From: Catonia carolina
Lineage: Eukaryota > Arthropoda > Insecta > Hemiptera > Achilidae
DNA: 64,000 nucleotides
Assembly: GCA_035578175.1 (NCBI GenBank)
Contig: JAQMRL010000001.1
Location: forward strand, 437,687,639 to 437,751,638
Direction of reading: 5' to 3'
The position numbers and the translations under genes are program-made. The first letter of the stretch is position 1, and every line of letters starts with the position of its first letter. Shown piece after piece: positions 11,046-20,863 of the stretch. The notes under the pieces are model-generated. The model saw nothing but the letters and a program-made list of their open reading frames with translations, did not search any database and was not told the origin of the DNA.

Positions 11046-12400
11046 ATTTGGAAACAAAACTAGTGTCGTTCGATTCCTCTTATAGAGTAGGTACAGATAT
11101 TAGTAATGGTTTTTGCCATAAGTTAAAGGTAAGCCTTTTTAAAAATTGCCACCAGCCATGAGGCGCATCGTCTAATGAAAGGAATTATTTTATTCAAAAT
11201 TACTTTTATCGTAGCACGTCATCTTTTAATGAGACCTGTACATGATACCTAGACACAACATGTTAAAATTGTACCTACTTATATCCCTTCCCTCTCAACA
11301 ATCGTTACAGGTAACCAACTGAAATTTTGTAGGCATATCGATACACGTAATTTATAACTGTGATAGAAAAAATTAATAATTTCAATCATTTAATGTTTGA
11401 CATAAAAACAAATTTGAAAATGTTTGCAAAAAGTCTCAATTTTATCAATACCTACTAGGTTTGAAAACCCAGTTAATAAGCGGCAGGAAAAAAACGAATA
11501 AAACAGGTCCCAGAACCATTTCTTCAGTAGTTTTTGAGGAATAAATAAGGATAAAACCTCCTGTTTTTTTTATATCTATCATACAAAATCTTCATTAATT
11601 AGGAAATAAACTCATAATGGTATATGTGTTTATAATTATTAAAAAATTATTGAAGATTTAATTCAGAAAAATTGATGTAAATAATATAAACTACAAAACA
11701 TAGATAAATTTTATAAACATCAAAATATCCAAAACTTGGCTGGAAAAATGCATTAATTTTCAATTTGTTAATAGTTATTACAGGAAGAATAATACTTTGT
11801 AAATGTCCAAGAATATCTTCAAATAAAATAAAGTAAATAAATAATGAAGATCTAATTTTTTTGATAACTGTTGAAAATGTCTGCTGCCACTGTTAACACT
11901 GTACTCTGCTCATTTAAAAATTCCTTGCATTTACAAGATCTTTTCTATTATGTATTTATTACTTATTTTTTTAAGGCTCGTAAAAGCCTAGTTACTTCAA
12001 AATATAGTTAGTATATACTTGTAATTTTTTTTTTACATAGTTAGGTTTAAAAAATACTAGTACCTATTATTAAATAATATTTTTTATTCCCACCACCCAA
12101 TTTAGTATGGACATATTTTTCCATGGTTTTTGTGCTTCAAGAAAGGGTGTGCACCCCTTGTACCGGTGCTGGATCCACTACTAAACAAAATCAGTTCTGC
12201 CATTCAGTAAATAATAAGAAAAGTACTTCTGGAATAAGTTGCCCCAAACTTCATTTCTGATTTTAAGGAACAACAATACACCACTAAAACTACAACCAAT
12301 CTTCACTTCTTGTCGTACTAATTATAATAGCTGTTTTTTATTAGTCAACAACAAAAAAAGTTTTGAAATAAAGTAAGATATTCAAAGCACACTGTTAAGA
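11046..12400. other. AT-rich intron, no feature recognised
   Basis: One phrase (AATAAAACAGGTCCCAGAAC at 11498-11517, then AGTTTTTGAG) also occurs in the arms of the 1-kb foldback at 41786-42797, suggesting a decayed relative. Nothing else is assignable. Confidence 0.45.
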
Positions 12401-13133
12401 TTTTTTTTCTCTTTAATTCTTTATTTACAACTGTAAAACGTTACAACAAGCAAATGTGATGATTATGATAATAATTTAAATGACATGATAGGCATGAGAG
12501 GGGTAGGGCATCCATTGGTGCCTCCCCAAGAATGAAATTTGTATATCAAACTAGCAGGTCTCTACTCCAGCGTCTTTTAAGGCGTCTAGGGGGATTATCA
12601 GGTAAATGGACGGAGGAAAGTGAACGCACCAGGGGGTTCTCGTGTTCGTGTGTTTTGTCGTGAAAGCGTTTGTATAGGTATTCAATGGAATTTTGTACAA
12701 GTGGTGTTTTCAAATCTGTATGTAAGGTTTTGTTGCTAACGTAAAGAGGTGCATTTGCTATAAGGCGTAATGTTTTTGACTGGAATGCTTGAATTCGTTG
12801 CAAGTTAGAGGGTTTGGTTGAACCGTAAATTTGGGATCCGTAGGTCCAAATAGGTTTCAAAAGAGAACAATATATGCGTAATTTTTGTGCCATTGGTAAT
12901 TTTGATCGTTTGTGAAGTAGGGAATATAGAAGTTTAAGTCGGGAATTCAGTAATAAACGTTTCCGTTTGATATGTGTGCTCCAAGTTAGTCGTTTATCGA
13001 AAGTCAGACCGAGATATTTGACCGTATCTGTCTTTGTGAGAGGTTCATTGTCTATGTATACTGGTGGGCAATCACCATGGCGGAGTGTGAAAGTTACGTG
13101 AAGGGATTTTGTCGTATTAAGTTTTATTTGTTA
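12401..13133 (-). mobile_element. 5'-truncated Jockey-like non-LTR retrotransposon
   Basis: It reads on the minus strand as the C-terminal part of a reverse-transcriptase ORF, a short 3' UTR (about 12420-12545) and an A-tail (T-run at 12402-12409). The 5' end is lost at about 13133, where an unrelated SINE region begins. Truncation at the 5' end is the usual result of non-LTR insertion. Confidence 0.75.
12546..13133 (-). pseudogene. Jockey-like reverse transcriptase, C-terminal fragment
   Basis: The frame stays open from about 13133 to the stop at 12546. It reads 'KYLGLTFDKRLTWSTHIK', 'LKLLYSLLHKRSKL', 'SLLKPIWTYGSQIYGSTKPS', 'IQAFQSKTLRLIANAPLYVS' and 'LHTDLKTPLV', the thumb and connection region of Jockey-clade RTs. 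The catalytic core is absent because of truncation, and the reading frame has no internal stop, so the copy is fairly young. Confidence 0.8.
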
Positions 13134-13159
13134 AGATTTAATAAAATTAACTTTATTGT

Positions 13160-13460
13160 AGAGTCGTCGCCAAAATCAGCTGTTTACCAGCTGATTTTCG
13201 GAGACGAAGGTTGCTGGTTCAAATCCTAGTAAAGGTAGTTACTTTTATACGGATTTGAATACTAGACAGTGGTTACCGGTATACTTTGATGGTTGGGGTT
13301 CAATTAACTACACTCTCTCAGGAATGGTTGGCCTGGATCTGTACAAGACTACACCTCATTTACACATCATACACATCATCCTCATCTCATTGGGTCATGG
13401 GGTTGCTTATTGTTCTGAATTGAACAGATTGCAACGTACACAAATTAGGAATAATAAATA
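13160..13460 (+). mobile_element. tRNA-derived SINE3
   Basis: It contains GTCGTCGCCAAAATCAGC, the B-box-like GGTTCAAATCCTAGTAAAGG, a 230-bp body and an A-rich tail. Copies at 21825-22155, 40465-40780 and 43372-43687 (all minus) share the body. The forward ORF starting 'MNTRQWLPVYF' is carried by the SINE and is not a gene. Confidence 0.8.
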
Positions 13461-13559
13461 ATTGTAGAGTATATGAAGTTTTAATAGGTAATAAGAATCC
13501 TGAGGGTTTGCTGATTAATTATTTCGTTAAAAATAAATAGAAACAAAAATTAGACTCAC

Positions 13560-13714
13560 TCCACTAATGTATTGGTATCCTTAACATAGACAACAAGACT
13601 AAGCCTTGGAATAGAAGAAGAACAAACCAAAACTGATTCAATTGCAGAGGAATCCATTAATAACCGATCTGCAGCTACCAAACAGTTTGTCACCGTAAGT
13701 AATATTCCTTCATC
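13560..13714 (-). CDS. LRRC9: LRRC9-like exon, middle domain part 2
   Basis: Acceptor TGTTAAG before 13714, donor GTGAGT after 13560. It encodes 51 codons plus two bases, beginning 'DEGILLTVTNCLVAADRL' and ending 'VVYVKDTNTLV'. The previous exon ends in phase 0 and the next needs one base, exactly as found. LRRC9 has a 'EAIILVNSLSICE'-like segment here that resembles 'GILLTVTNCLVAAD'. The region is weakly conserved, so the call rests on phase and order as well as similarity. Confidence 0.65.
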
Positions 13715-13796
13715 CTTAACAGAAAAAAGTTTTTACAAAAGATAAGTTACCAGGAAATTTCAAATCTATATAAAAGCAAAATATGAGGTGTGGCTA

Positions 13797-14335
13797 TTAA
13801 ATAACGAGACTGACGTAGTAAAAAGTTTTATTTTTATTTTATAAATAATCACTTATTGTCACCTTCAATATACACTCCTTCTCTATCCCTACAACGCTCC
13901 ATGCGAATTTTCCATTGTTGGAAAAAGTGCTGGAAGTCATCTTCTGTCAGCTCCTTCAGGACACGTGTCGCTTTCTCTTTTACAGCTTCCACAGACTCAA
14001 ATCTTGTCCCTTATAATGCAGATTTCACCTTAGCGAACAGGTAAAAGTCACATGGTGCAAGATCTGGTGAATAAGGTTGATGGTCTAACACTGAGATGCT
14101 GTACTTGGCTAGGAATCTCTTGACAGATAACGCGGAATGAGCTAGCGCATTGTCTTGGAGGAAAACCCATGATTTGTCCTTCCACATTTCGGGGCATTTT
14201 TTCCTTACTCTTTGATGTACGTAGTTTAGAAAGTACCTCAAGGTAGTAATATTGATTAATTGTTTGACTTTCAGGAACCCAGTTAAGGTACACAATCCCA
14301 TGGATATAAATAAAAAACAATCGTCATTGAGATGC
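13797..14335 (-). mobile_element. Mariner fragment, C-terminal half with TIR
   Basis: It begins with the family TIR GGTGTGGCTATTAAATAACG and reads on the minus strand 'VFLQDNALAHSALSVKRFLA' and 'HQPYSPDLAPCDFYLFAKVK', the second and third Asp motifs of a mariner transposase (family D34D-type). The N-terminal half and the other TIR are missing. Related copies lie at 40848-41532 and 52516-53443. Confidence 0.8.
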
Positions 14336-14464
14336 ATTAAACTGTGATCACAGTGAGTCATTATATGTGATTTTACAACATTTGAAAATATGTGCTGCAG
14401 ATGAATTAATTTATATTCAATAGGAATTTGTCAGTATTTTCCTCAGTACTGGGATTTCATTTTT

Positions 14465-15640
14465 TACAGATGATCTGGTTGTATAGGGAAAGACAGAGGA
14501 GAAGGTGGAAAGGGCACTGGTTTTATGGAACAAAGAGATTGTTAAGTATGGTTTGGAATTCAATGAAGTAAAAAGCAAAAAGTTGGTGCAGAAGAGATGT
14601 GAGGAGGTAAGGCAGGGACATGGAATAAGGCTAAATGGTAAGATACTGGAAGAAGTTAAATTTACAAACTTAGGAATTGTTTTCTCATCAGATGGAAACT
14701 GGAAAAAGAGTTTAGTAAAAGGGTGCAGAAAGCAAGTGGTTTCTTCCAAAGTGTGCATAAAACATACTTTGAACCAATTTTAACATGTTGTTGTTTAGGT
14801 CATCAGCCGAAAAAGCTGGTTTGAACCAGTAGAGGTTTTACTAAGTAAAATGAGGAGTGAGGTGGTTTACAATTGCCTTCCTCACTGAATAGAAAAGTAT
14901 GCTTATCAGTATGCTGGGCCCTCTAAAAAGCACATATTTTCCACTCTGCAAATGACACCTTCACTTCATTCACCACAGGGTCTGGCTGTATAATGAAATC
15001 CATTACTTTCAGAGGAGATAACTCTGATTTGTGTCTTTTACACCTCTACCTTTTCTGTTCTTAAATGATTCAATCATTTAATTGGCTGACCATGTGATAA
15101 GAAACAGAACTATTTATTTTAGCCCAGCAATGAACAGATTGAGAGTAAAATAATTTGACTCTCCACCTGTCTGTTATGGGCAGAATTTTAACATATGGAG
15201 CTGAATCATGGACTGGGAAAATGGTAGAAAGTAAAATCCAGGCAGCAGAGATGAAGTTCAAGAGAAGTATGCTGGAGAAGAAAGAAGGGATAGAATGGAC
15301 AACCAGTTAAGGAGGGTTGCTGAGCAGGTCTGGCCATTTCAGTAGGATGGAAGTCGAAAGACTTTCGAAAAGGATGTTGCACTTGGATATGGAGGGGAAA
15401 AAGACAACGAATAAAACAAGAGTGAAATGGATGGCTTCAGTTATGGATGAAATTGGGTAAAAGATGCCAAAAGAGAGTAATGGTGGGATTTTTTAGTGAT
15501 GGAGAGAGGTGGAGAGGATTTGTATTGGCCTGACCTAAGGAAACTTGGAAGAGGGATAAAGAAGGTGATGAGGAAGTTGTCAATTTCATATTCAACCAAT
15601 ATTCTCAAGCTAATCATAATCAATCATAACACAATGAATT
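14465..15640 (+). pseudogene. Non-LTR reverse-transcriptase relic interrupted by a SINE-like repeat
   Basis: Before the insertion the frame reads 'TDDLVV' (RT box like YADD), then after one stop 'EKVERALVLWNKEIVKYGLE', 'LNGKILEEVKFTNLGIVFSS' and 'YFEPILT'. After the 397-bp insertion and its 11-bp TSD it resumes in the same frame with 'LTYGAESWTGKMVESKIQAA'. It decays after about 15310. The two halves fit exactly when the repeat is removed. Confidence 0.7.
14787..15183 (+). mobile_element. R400 retroposon-like repeat, copy with 11-bp TSD
   Basis: A TSD AATTTTAACAT (14776-14786 and 15184-15194) brackets a 397-bp unit that starts GTTGTTGTTTAGGTCATC and ends CTGTTATGGGCAG. The family occurs at least eight times in this window. 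The (GTT)n start is a 3' tail when read on the other strand (AACAAC tail at 47355-47372), so the repeat probably retroposes in the minus sense. No Pol III boxes were recognised. Confidence 0.75.
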
Positions 15641-15721
15641 AAATTTAAAAATTAACCCTTACAGTTCCAGCGTCGTAATATTAGGACATCAGCAGTTCAA
15701 CCAAACATTCCAGCGTCCTTC

Positions 15722-16075
15722 ATTAGTACGAATTCCTTTCTAAATAGTTTTGATTGGAAAATATTTAACTTCTAATTAAATATATTGTGTACTATTTGAT
15801 ACAAAGGGGTTCACGACAAGCGTACTGAGTTAAGCAGTAGGAGGAAAAAATTATTGGTAAGTGATTAATTTCTCATTGTGTTTGATTTTTTTATTTTTTA
15901 TTTTGTGTGATATATGATTCAATGGGGTTCATGACAAGCCTACTGAAGTAAGCAGTAGCAAAAACAATTTTCTGGTGGTAAGTGATGAATTTATCATTGG
16001 TGATAAACTTTTAGTTTATAAGTTTTATCTTGACATGTCCTATACTCCCTTTGAAGTCTCCTGGATGCAGGGGGG
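15722..16075 (+). mobile_element. 3' UTR of a CR1-like retrotransposon
   Basis: It matches 49870-50228 closely: ACGAATTCCTTTCTAAATAG, two copies of a TTCA(C/T)GACAAGC...AAGCAG...GGTAAGTGAT block, then the terminal ACATGTCCTATACTCCCTTT. It is severely 5' truncated, with no coding part. Confidence 0.7.
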
Positions 16076-16561
16076 AAAAAACGTTGACTAAAAAAATGAT
16101 AGAATTTCTACTTTTCACTCAATTTTGTTATAAATAACACATAATATTCAGTAAGAAATGTAGATTTTGTTATGAGTGTAATTGATTAATATTGTTTGAA
16201 TAACTTCATATTGATTAAAGAAACTAAAAATGAATTTTCAAAACTTTTATCGCAATATTTTTATCTTTTACAATAGTCTTAATGATTTTTGGTGACATTG
16301 TACATAATTACATTGTCTTAGTGATTTTCTTTTAAATTAAAAAGTAAATTTACACAAAAAAATGTATAATTAAGTAGAACTTTTAATTTTTTAAATTGTA
16401 AAAAATAATATGTTATAAGGTAAATGTCATACGAGATTAATTCATTATGAAGAAAACAAACAAAAAATCATTAAGATATACGAAAAAAATTGCCAAGTTA
16501 TGGATACATTATCTTCTTCATCAGGTGCCTTCTCCATTACGAAGGTTGGCTATCATCATGG

Positions 16562-17030
16562 TCAGTCGTACCTTGTCCACTGCTGCTCTGAAAAGGTCAT
16601 GCGACGAGCAGTTAAACACTTCTCCAGGTTTCTTAACCAGGATATTCGTCTGCGTCCCACCAAGCGTTTACCAACGAGTTTTCCTTGAATTATGAGATGC
16701 AGAATCTCATATTTAGGCCCCCTCATGATGTGTCCAAGGTATGTCAATTTTCTTATCTTTATGCTCTGCAGGATTTCCAGCTCTTTCCCCATTCTTCTGA
16801 GGATCTCCATATTTGTGACCCTGTCCGTCCACGGCATTCGAAGCATCCTCCGGTAGGTCCACATTTCAAACGCTTGTAGACGGGTCTCACATTCTTTGGT
16901 GATTGTCCACGCCTCTACCCCATACAAGAGGATGGGAAAGACGTAGCACTTCAAGAGGTGGGTCCTAGTTTCGAGGCTCAGGTCGCGGGCCGATAGAAGA
17001 GGTCTCATTTTTAGGAATGCTGCCCTGGAT
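16562..17030 (-). pseudogene. RTE-clade ORF, C-terminal fragment
   Basis: The minus frame contains 'LLKCYVFPILLYGVEAWT', 'LQAFEMWTYRRMLRMPWTDR', 'RKLTYLGHIMRGPKYEIL' and 'GRRRISWLRNLEKC', the same C-terminal domain as the intact RTE ORF at 28128-31223 but diverged in sequence. It is open for about 150 codons. It lacks the endonuclease and RT core and lies inside the piggyBac-like element. Confidence 0.8.
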
Positions 17031-17066
17031 AGATATATTATAACATACTACAAATCGCAAAAAATA

Positions 17067-17287
17067 GGCTGGCATTTTTCAGCAATACCTAGCGAAAAAT
17101 AGCTGGTATTTTTCAGCAATACCTAGCGAAAAAAAGCTCGTATTTTTCAGCAATACCTAGCGAAAAATAGCTGGTATTTTTCAGCAATACCTAGTGAAAA
17201 ATAGCTGGTATTTTTCAGCAATACCTAGCGAAAAATAGCTGGTATTTTTCAGCAATACCTAGCGAAAAATAGCTGGTATTTTTCAGT
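17067..17287. repeat. 34-bp minisatellite, 6.5 copies
   Basis: Unit AGCTGGTATTTTTCAGCAAT + ACCTAGCGAAAAAT at an exact 34-bp period (17067, 17101, 17135, 17169, 17203, 17237, 17271). It lies next to the right end of the TTAA element, like a subterminal array. Confidence 0.95.
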
Positions 17288-17370
17288 AGTAACTCACAAT
17301 ATTCTCCTGGCACTAGAAGGGTTAATAAATAATTAGAAACTAATAACTAAACAATGTAACAACAGATTAC

Positions 17371-17548
17371 CAAAGTTTCATTGATTATTTGATCAATATA
17401 TGAGTACAATCGTACATCCAGTTCTGTAACCGATACTGGTGAACAAACAATGAAGAAATTAAGATTGGAATCTTCTTCAACAAACTGTGGACAATCTGCA
17501 CTAAATATATATGTGACTCCTAATTCCTGAGGTTTCACCTTAATTGTA
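17371..17548 (-). CDS. LRRC9: LRRC9-like exon, middle domain part 1
   Basis: Acceptor TTGTTCTAG before 17548, donor GTAATC after 17371. One base completes the split codon left by 21105-21238, then 59 codons follow: 'TIKVKPQELGVTYIFSADCP', 'NFFIVCSPVSVTELDVRL' and 'YIDQIINETL'. The open frame, the splice sites and the exact phase fit support a coding exon. Similarity to LRRC9 in this stretch is weak by eye, so identity follows mainly from its place between recognised exons. Confidence 0.65.
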
Positions 17549-17812
17549 CTAGAACAAATTGAACAAAGTAAAAAACAACAAAATTAGTTATCATCAAATG
17601 ATTGATTTTAGTAACTACAATGATTTTACATGCAACAAAGTATAAAGTAAACAAAAAAATTATTGTTTATTGAGTCATAATATGAGAACCAATTTTGTAC
17701 AATTTTCAAGTTCAACATAGTAATTTTTGTAAACAATTTTCAAGAAAATGTACGGTTATAAAAAAAGTAATATAATGGGCTACATATTTATGCCCATAAT
17801 AGGCAGGTGGAG

Positions 17813-18260
17813 TGTTAAACTATTTGCACTCGATCTATTAATTTTAGAGCTACAAAAAAATTTTCTATTTCTTAATATCACATGGTCAGCCCAATTGAAC
17901 AACTGAAGCATTCAAGAACAGAAGAGGTAGATTTTTTTTTTGGTTTAATGTTCGACTGTGTTATACATTTGTGTTAAACTATTTGCACTCGATCTGTCAG
18001 TTCCAGAGCTACAAAAAAAATTTTTATTTCTTATCACATGGTCAGCCCAATTGAACAACTAAAGCATTCAAGAACAGAAGAGTTAGATTTTTTTTTTGGT
18101 TTAATGTTTGACTGTGTGTTAAACTATTTTCACTCGATCTGTTAGTTTCAGAGCTACAAAAAAATTTTCTATTTCTTATCATATGGTCAGCCCAATTTTG
18201 AACAACTAAAGCATTCAAGAACAGAAGAGGTAGATTTTTTTTTTGGTTGAATGTTCGACT
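17813..18260. repeat. Tandem triplication spanning a repeat/SINE junction
   Basis: Units begin TGTTAAACTATTT at 17813, 17972 and 18117 (159, 145 and about 144 bp). Each unit runs from R400 sequence into the first 25-30 bp of SINE1 (T-run then GGTTTAATGTTCGACTGTG). The duplication must postdate the SINE insertion. Confidence 0.85.
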
Positions 18261-18435
18261 GTTCTGCAATAATTGCACCATCTGCATTAACAGTAATAAT
18301 TACTGTTAATGCAGATGGTGAAGGATGAAATGATTTTTTGTAACGTATGAATATATGCCATGCCTGAATGGGATTTGAACCCAAGACCGCATGATGAGAG
18401 GCGAGCACGTTACCAACTACGCCAATGTGGCCGGC
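18234..18435 (-). mobile_element. SINE1 with internal 45-bp palindrome
   Basis: Exact 11-bp TSD AGAAGAGGTAG (18223-18233 and 18436-18446). The B-box appears inverted as GGATTTGAACC. A perfect inverted repeat at 18276-18320 (CACCATCTGCATTAACAG...) replaces the normal CTGCAATTACTGC segment. Confidence 0.85.
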
Positions 18436-19023
18436 AGAAGAGGTAGAGGTATAAAAGACAATAGTCAGAGTTATCTTTTATGAGAGTAATGAATTTCATT
18501 ACACAGCTTGACAATGTGGTAAACGAAATGAAGGTGTCATTTACAGGTGGAAAGCAGATGCTTTTCAGAGGGCCTGGCATGCTGATGAGCATACTTTTTG
18601 ACTCAGTGAGGAAAGCAATAGTAAACCACCTCACTTGTCATTTTACTTTGTAAAGCCTCTAGAGGTTCAAACCAGCATTTCAGATGATGACCTTAACAAT
18701 AAGGAACTGCAAACAGTATAGGGCCTATAGTTTGGCAGTATGAGTACATTACATGACATGTAGGTATCAATGGTTACCAACTTTTGATCAAAGTACATTG
18801 AAAATTTTGTTGAGACTGCCATGGTCTGGCCAACTTTTTATTGATGAAGTTCTTGCCGACTAAAAATTTAGGTATGGTAATCATGCCATAAATCTTAATA
18901 TTCATTCAAAAATAAATCTTTATAATGCATCCTGCAGTTTTAAATATTTCTATTTCATATAATGAATGAATTAATACAATAATTTCACTAACCTTCTTTT
19001 TAAACTGCGTCACCTTTATTTCA

Positions 19024-19071
19024 ATTTTCACTTACACGTGTTTCGGTGGATCCACCATCATCAGAGTAAAT
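19024..19071 (-). ncRNA. Hammerhead-ribozyme-like motif, left arm
   Basis: Mirror copy of the motif described at 19278-19325, with the same core, stem II GGTGGATCCACC and self-complementary stem III. Confidence 0.55.
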
Positions 19072-19277
19072 AACATATAATTGAAACTAAAAACATTATT
19101 TATTAAAAATCTATAGAAGATGATACATCTTCAGTCACTTGTATAAAACTGATTTAAAATTAATTTAGGGATAAATTAAAATAAATTAATTTTAAATCAG
19201 TTTTATACAAGTGACTGAAGATGTATCATCTTCTATAGATTTTTAATAAATAATGTTTTTAGTTTCAATTATATGTT

Positions 19278-19325
19278 ATTTACTCTGATGATGGTGGATC
19301 CACCGAAACACGTGTAAGTGAAAAT
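19278..19325 (+). ncRNA. Hammerhead-ribozyme-like motif, right arm
   Basis: CTGATGA at 19285-19291 is followed by T, a stem GGTGGATCCACC and GAAA at 19305-19308. ACACGTGT (19308-19315) can pair with itself between two molecules as stem III, or form a 2-bp stem in one molecule. The next A (19316) is the expected cleavage residue (UA). Flanks ATTTACT and AGTGAAA can form stem I, with one wobble and one mismatch. The one departure from the textbook core is an extra U between A9 and stem II. Confidence 0.55.
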
Positions 19326-19485
19326 TGAAATAAAGGTGACGCAGTTTAAAAAGAAGGTTAGTGAAATTATTGTATTAATTCATTCATTATATGAAATTAA
19401 TATTCATTGTTGAGTTCAAAAGGGGTTTGAGCAATAAAATGTAACAAAATTTTAAACTACTGTAAACCTATGTACAAAAATTGTA

Positions 19486-19685
19486 GCCGACTGCATTGGC
19501 GCAGTTGGTAACGTGCTCGCCTCTCATCATGCGGTCCTGGGTTCGAATCCCACTCAGGTACGGCATATTTTCATACGTTACAAAAAAATCATTTCATCCT
19601 CCATTGTACAATAGTTACACCCCAACGTCGTCGCTAATGACCATTGTAGTTGATGCGACGTTAAATAAATAAATAATAAAAAAAA
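19486..19685 (+). mobile_element. SINE1 head with a different tail (mosaic)
   Basis: The head matches SINE1 (GCATTGGCGCAGTTGGTAAC, GGTTCGAATCC, TTTTCATACGTTAC). After TTTCATCC the sequence changes to TTGATGCGACGTTAAATAAA, related to the tail of the 38555 SINE (GTCGATGCAACTTTAAATAA). Confidence 0.7.
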
Positions 19686-20002
19686 ATCGTAGTTTTTTTT
19701 GTATATTTTAGCACAGTGTTATTATGAGTTGTTTTCAGCCTGATTCCGGCTGTAAAATTGTCCAGCAAGTATCAAATCTCTTTAGAGAAACTTGGGTGTA
19801 TATCGTGTTGACATCACCAGTTGCTTTTAGTATGTACACTGCAAACATAGAAAATTTTAAATCACATACGAAAATAAGAGCTGCAAATAGAAACAATTTA
19901 TTCTGCTCATAGTTCACAAAAAATGAGTCGGCAGTCCAGATTTCGACCACAGTTCGCCATTTTATGACCACTGATATATATTATGCAAATATATTTTAAT
20001 TG

Positions 20003-20742
20003 CGAGGTTTATTCAGAAAGTAAGGTCTGAATCGCTGTAGCTAATCGAATGTCAAGCAAACATTGATATGAGCATGCATACCAACTTCCGGCATGCCTTG
20101 ATCGTCAAACAATGCCATTTGCATTGGTATTGTTGCAGTGTCAGTTCAAAATGTTTAAAATATTGTTCAGCCCACCAACTGTGAAATACAGTCAGGGATT
20201 TGGTTCTCGTCTTCCGACGGCAAGGAACATTTCAGCAGCGGAAACTCAACGACAGATAAGTGAAGTGTATGGCCCCAATGCCATAAGTGACAGCAAAATG
20301 GGTGAGAGCTTTCAAGGACAGAAGGGAAAATGTCTATGATGAAACAGGATCAGACCAACCATCAGTGATCACACATTTGGTCAATGCCGTGGACAAAAAA
20401 GATTTGTGAAGACCGGCAATTCACAATTTCCACTTTAGCATTGGCATTTCCAAGCGATTTTCACTTGTTTTTCACCTAAAGGAGTTTCTCATCGGCAAGT
20501 GCTTTGCCATAGATGACGAGGTGAAAGAAGCAGTTAAAGACTGGTTATCCTCACAAACAGCAGATTTCCATGACTTAGTAATACAAAAGAATTGTTTGAC
20601 CAATCTTTAAACAAATACGCAAACTATGTATGCAGAAAAACAGAGAAACATGTAAGAATTTAAATAAAAAAAGTCTTCTGAAAAAATCTGTGATAGTTTA
20701 TGTTTAAAAAAATATTGTACCCTACTTTCCAAATAAACCTCG
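20003..20742 (+). mobile_element. Mariner-type element, internally deleted
   Basis: The ends CGAGGTTTATTCAGAAAGTA and (inverted) CGAGGTTTATTTGGAAAGTA are imperfect TIRs. The inside reads parts of a mariner transposase: 'LPTARNISAAETQRQISEVY' at about 20210-20270, and near the 3' end 'DDEVKEAVKDWLSSQTADFH'. The middle, with the catalytic Asps, is deleted. The ORF at 20112-20339 is only the N-terminal remnant with frame errors. Confidence 0.8.
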
Positions 20743-20863
20743 AATATGTAAGCCAAGAGTATTTCCAGCTTAGTGTCAGTTTTTTAGCAAATTAAGTTCA
20801 ATGAAGACTGTACAATGTTAATTATGTAATTAACCATTAACAAAAAAAGCTATGTAGCAAAAA

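Larger units (their letters stand above)
15656..17321. mobile_element. piggyBac-like element, TTAA-flanked, filled with other relics
   Basis: TTAA lies at 15652-15655 and 17322-17325. The ends are CCCTTACAGTTCCAG and, inverted, CCCTTCTAGTGCCAG, a CCCTTnnAGTnCCAG TIR. No transposase is left; the inside holds a non-LTR 3' UTR, an RTE fragment and a 34-bp minisatellite. Confidence 0.55.
17790..18700 (-). mobile_element. R400 copy, expanded by triplication and a SINE insertion
   Basis: It starts with the near-palindromic TGCCCATAATAGGCAGGTGG and ends near GATGACCTTAACAAT. Its first third is present three times in tandem, and a SINE1 sits within it (18234-18435) with TSD AGAAGAGGTAG. Confidence 0.8.
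18952..19397. mobile_element. 446-bp near-perfect palindrome, probable Penelope-like terminal repeats
   Basis: The arms 18952-19167 and 19182-19397 are gap-free inverted copies of 216 bp around a 14-bp spacer. Each arm carries a hammerhead-ribozyme-like core. The 12-bp word TTAATATTCATT occurs at 18895-18906 and again at 19397-19408, which could be a TSD with a 45-bp extension on the left. Penelope-like elements are known for inverted terminal repeats, extensions and hammerhead motifs. No RT or GIY-YIG coding sequence is present. Confidence 0.65.

Noticed and set aside
13255..13461. ORF starting 'MNTRQWLPVYFDGWG', also at 21689-22039
   Set aside because: Carried by SINE3 in every copy; no coding constraint.
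17067..17287. CRISPR-like 34-bp periodicity
   Set aside because: No spacers; simple tandem repeat inside a transposon.
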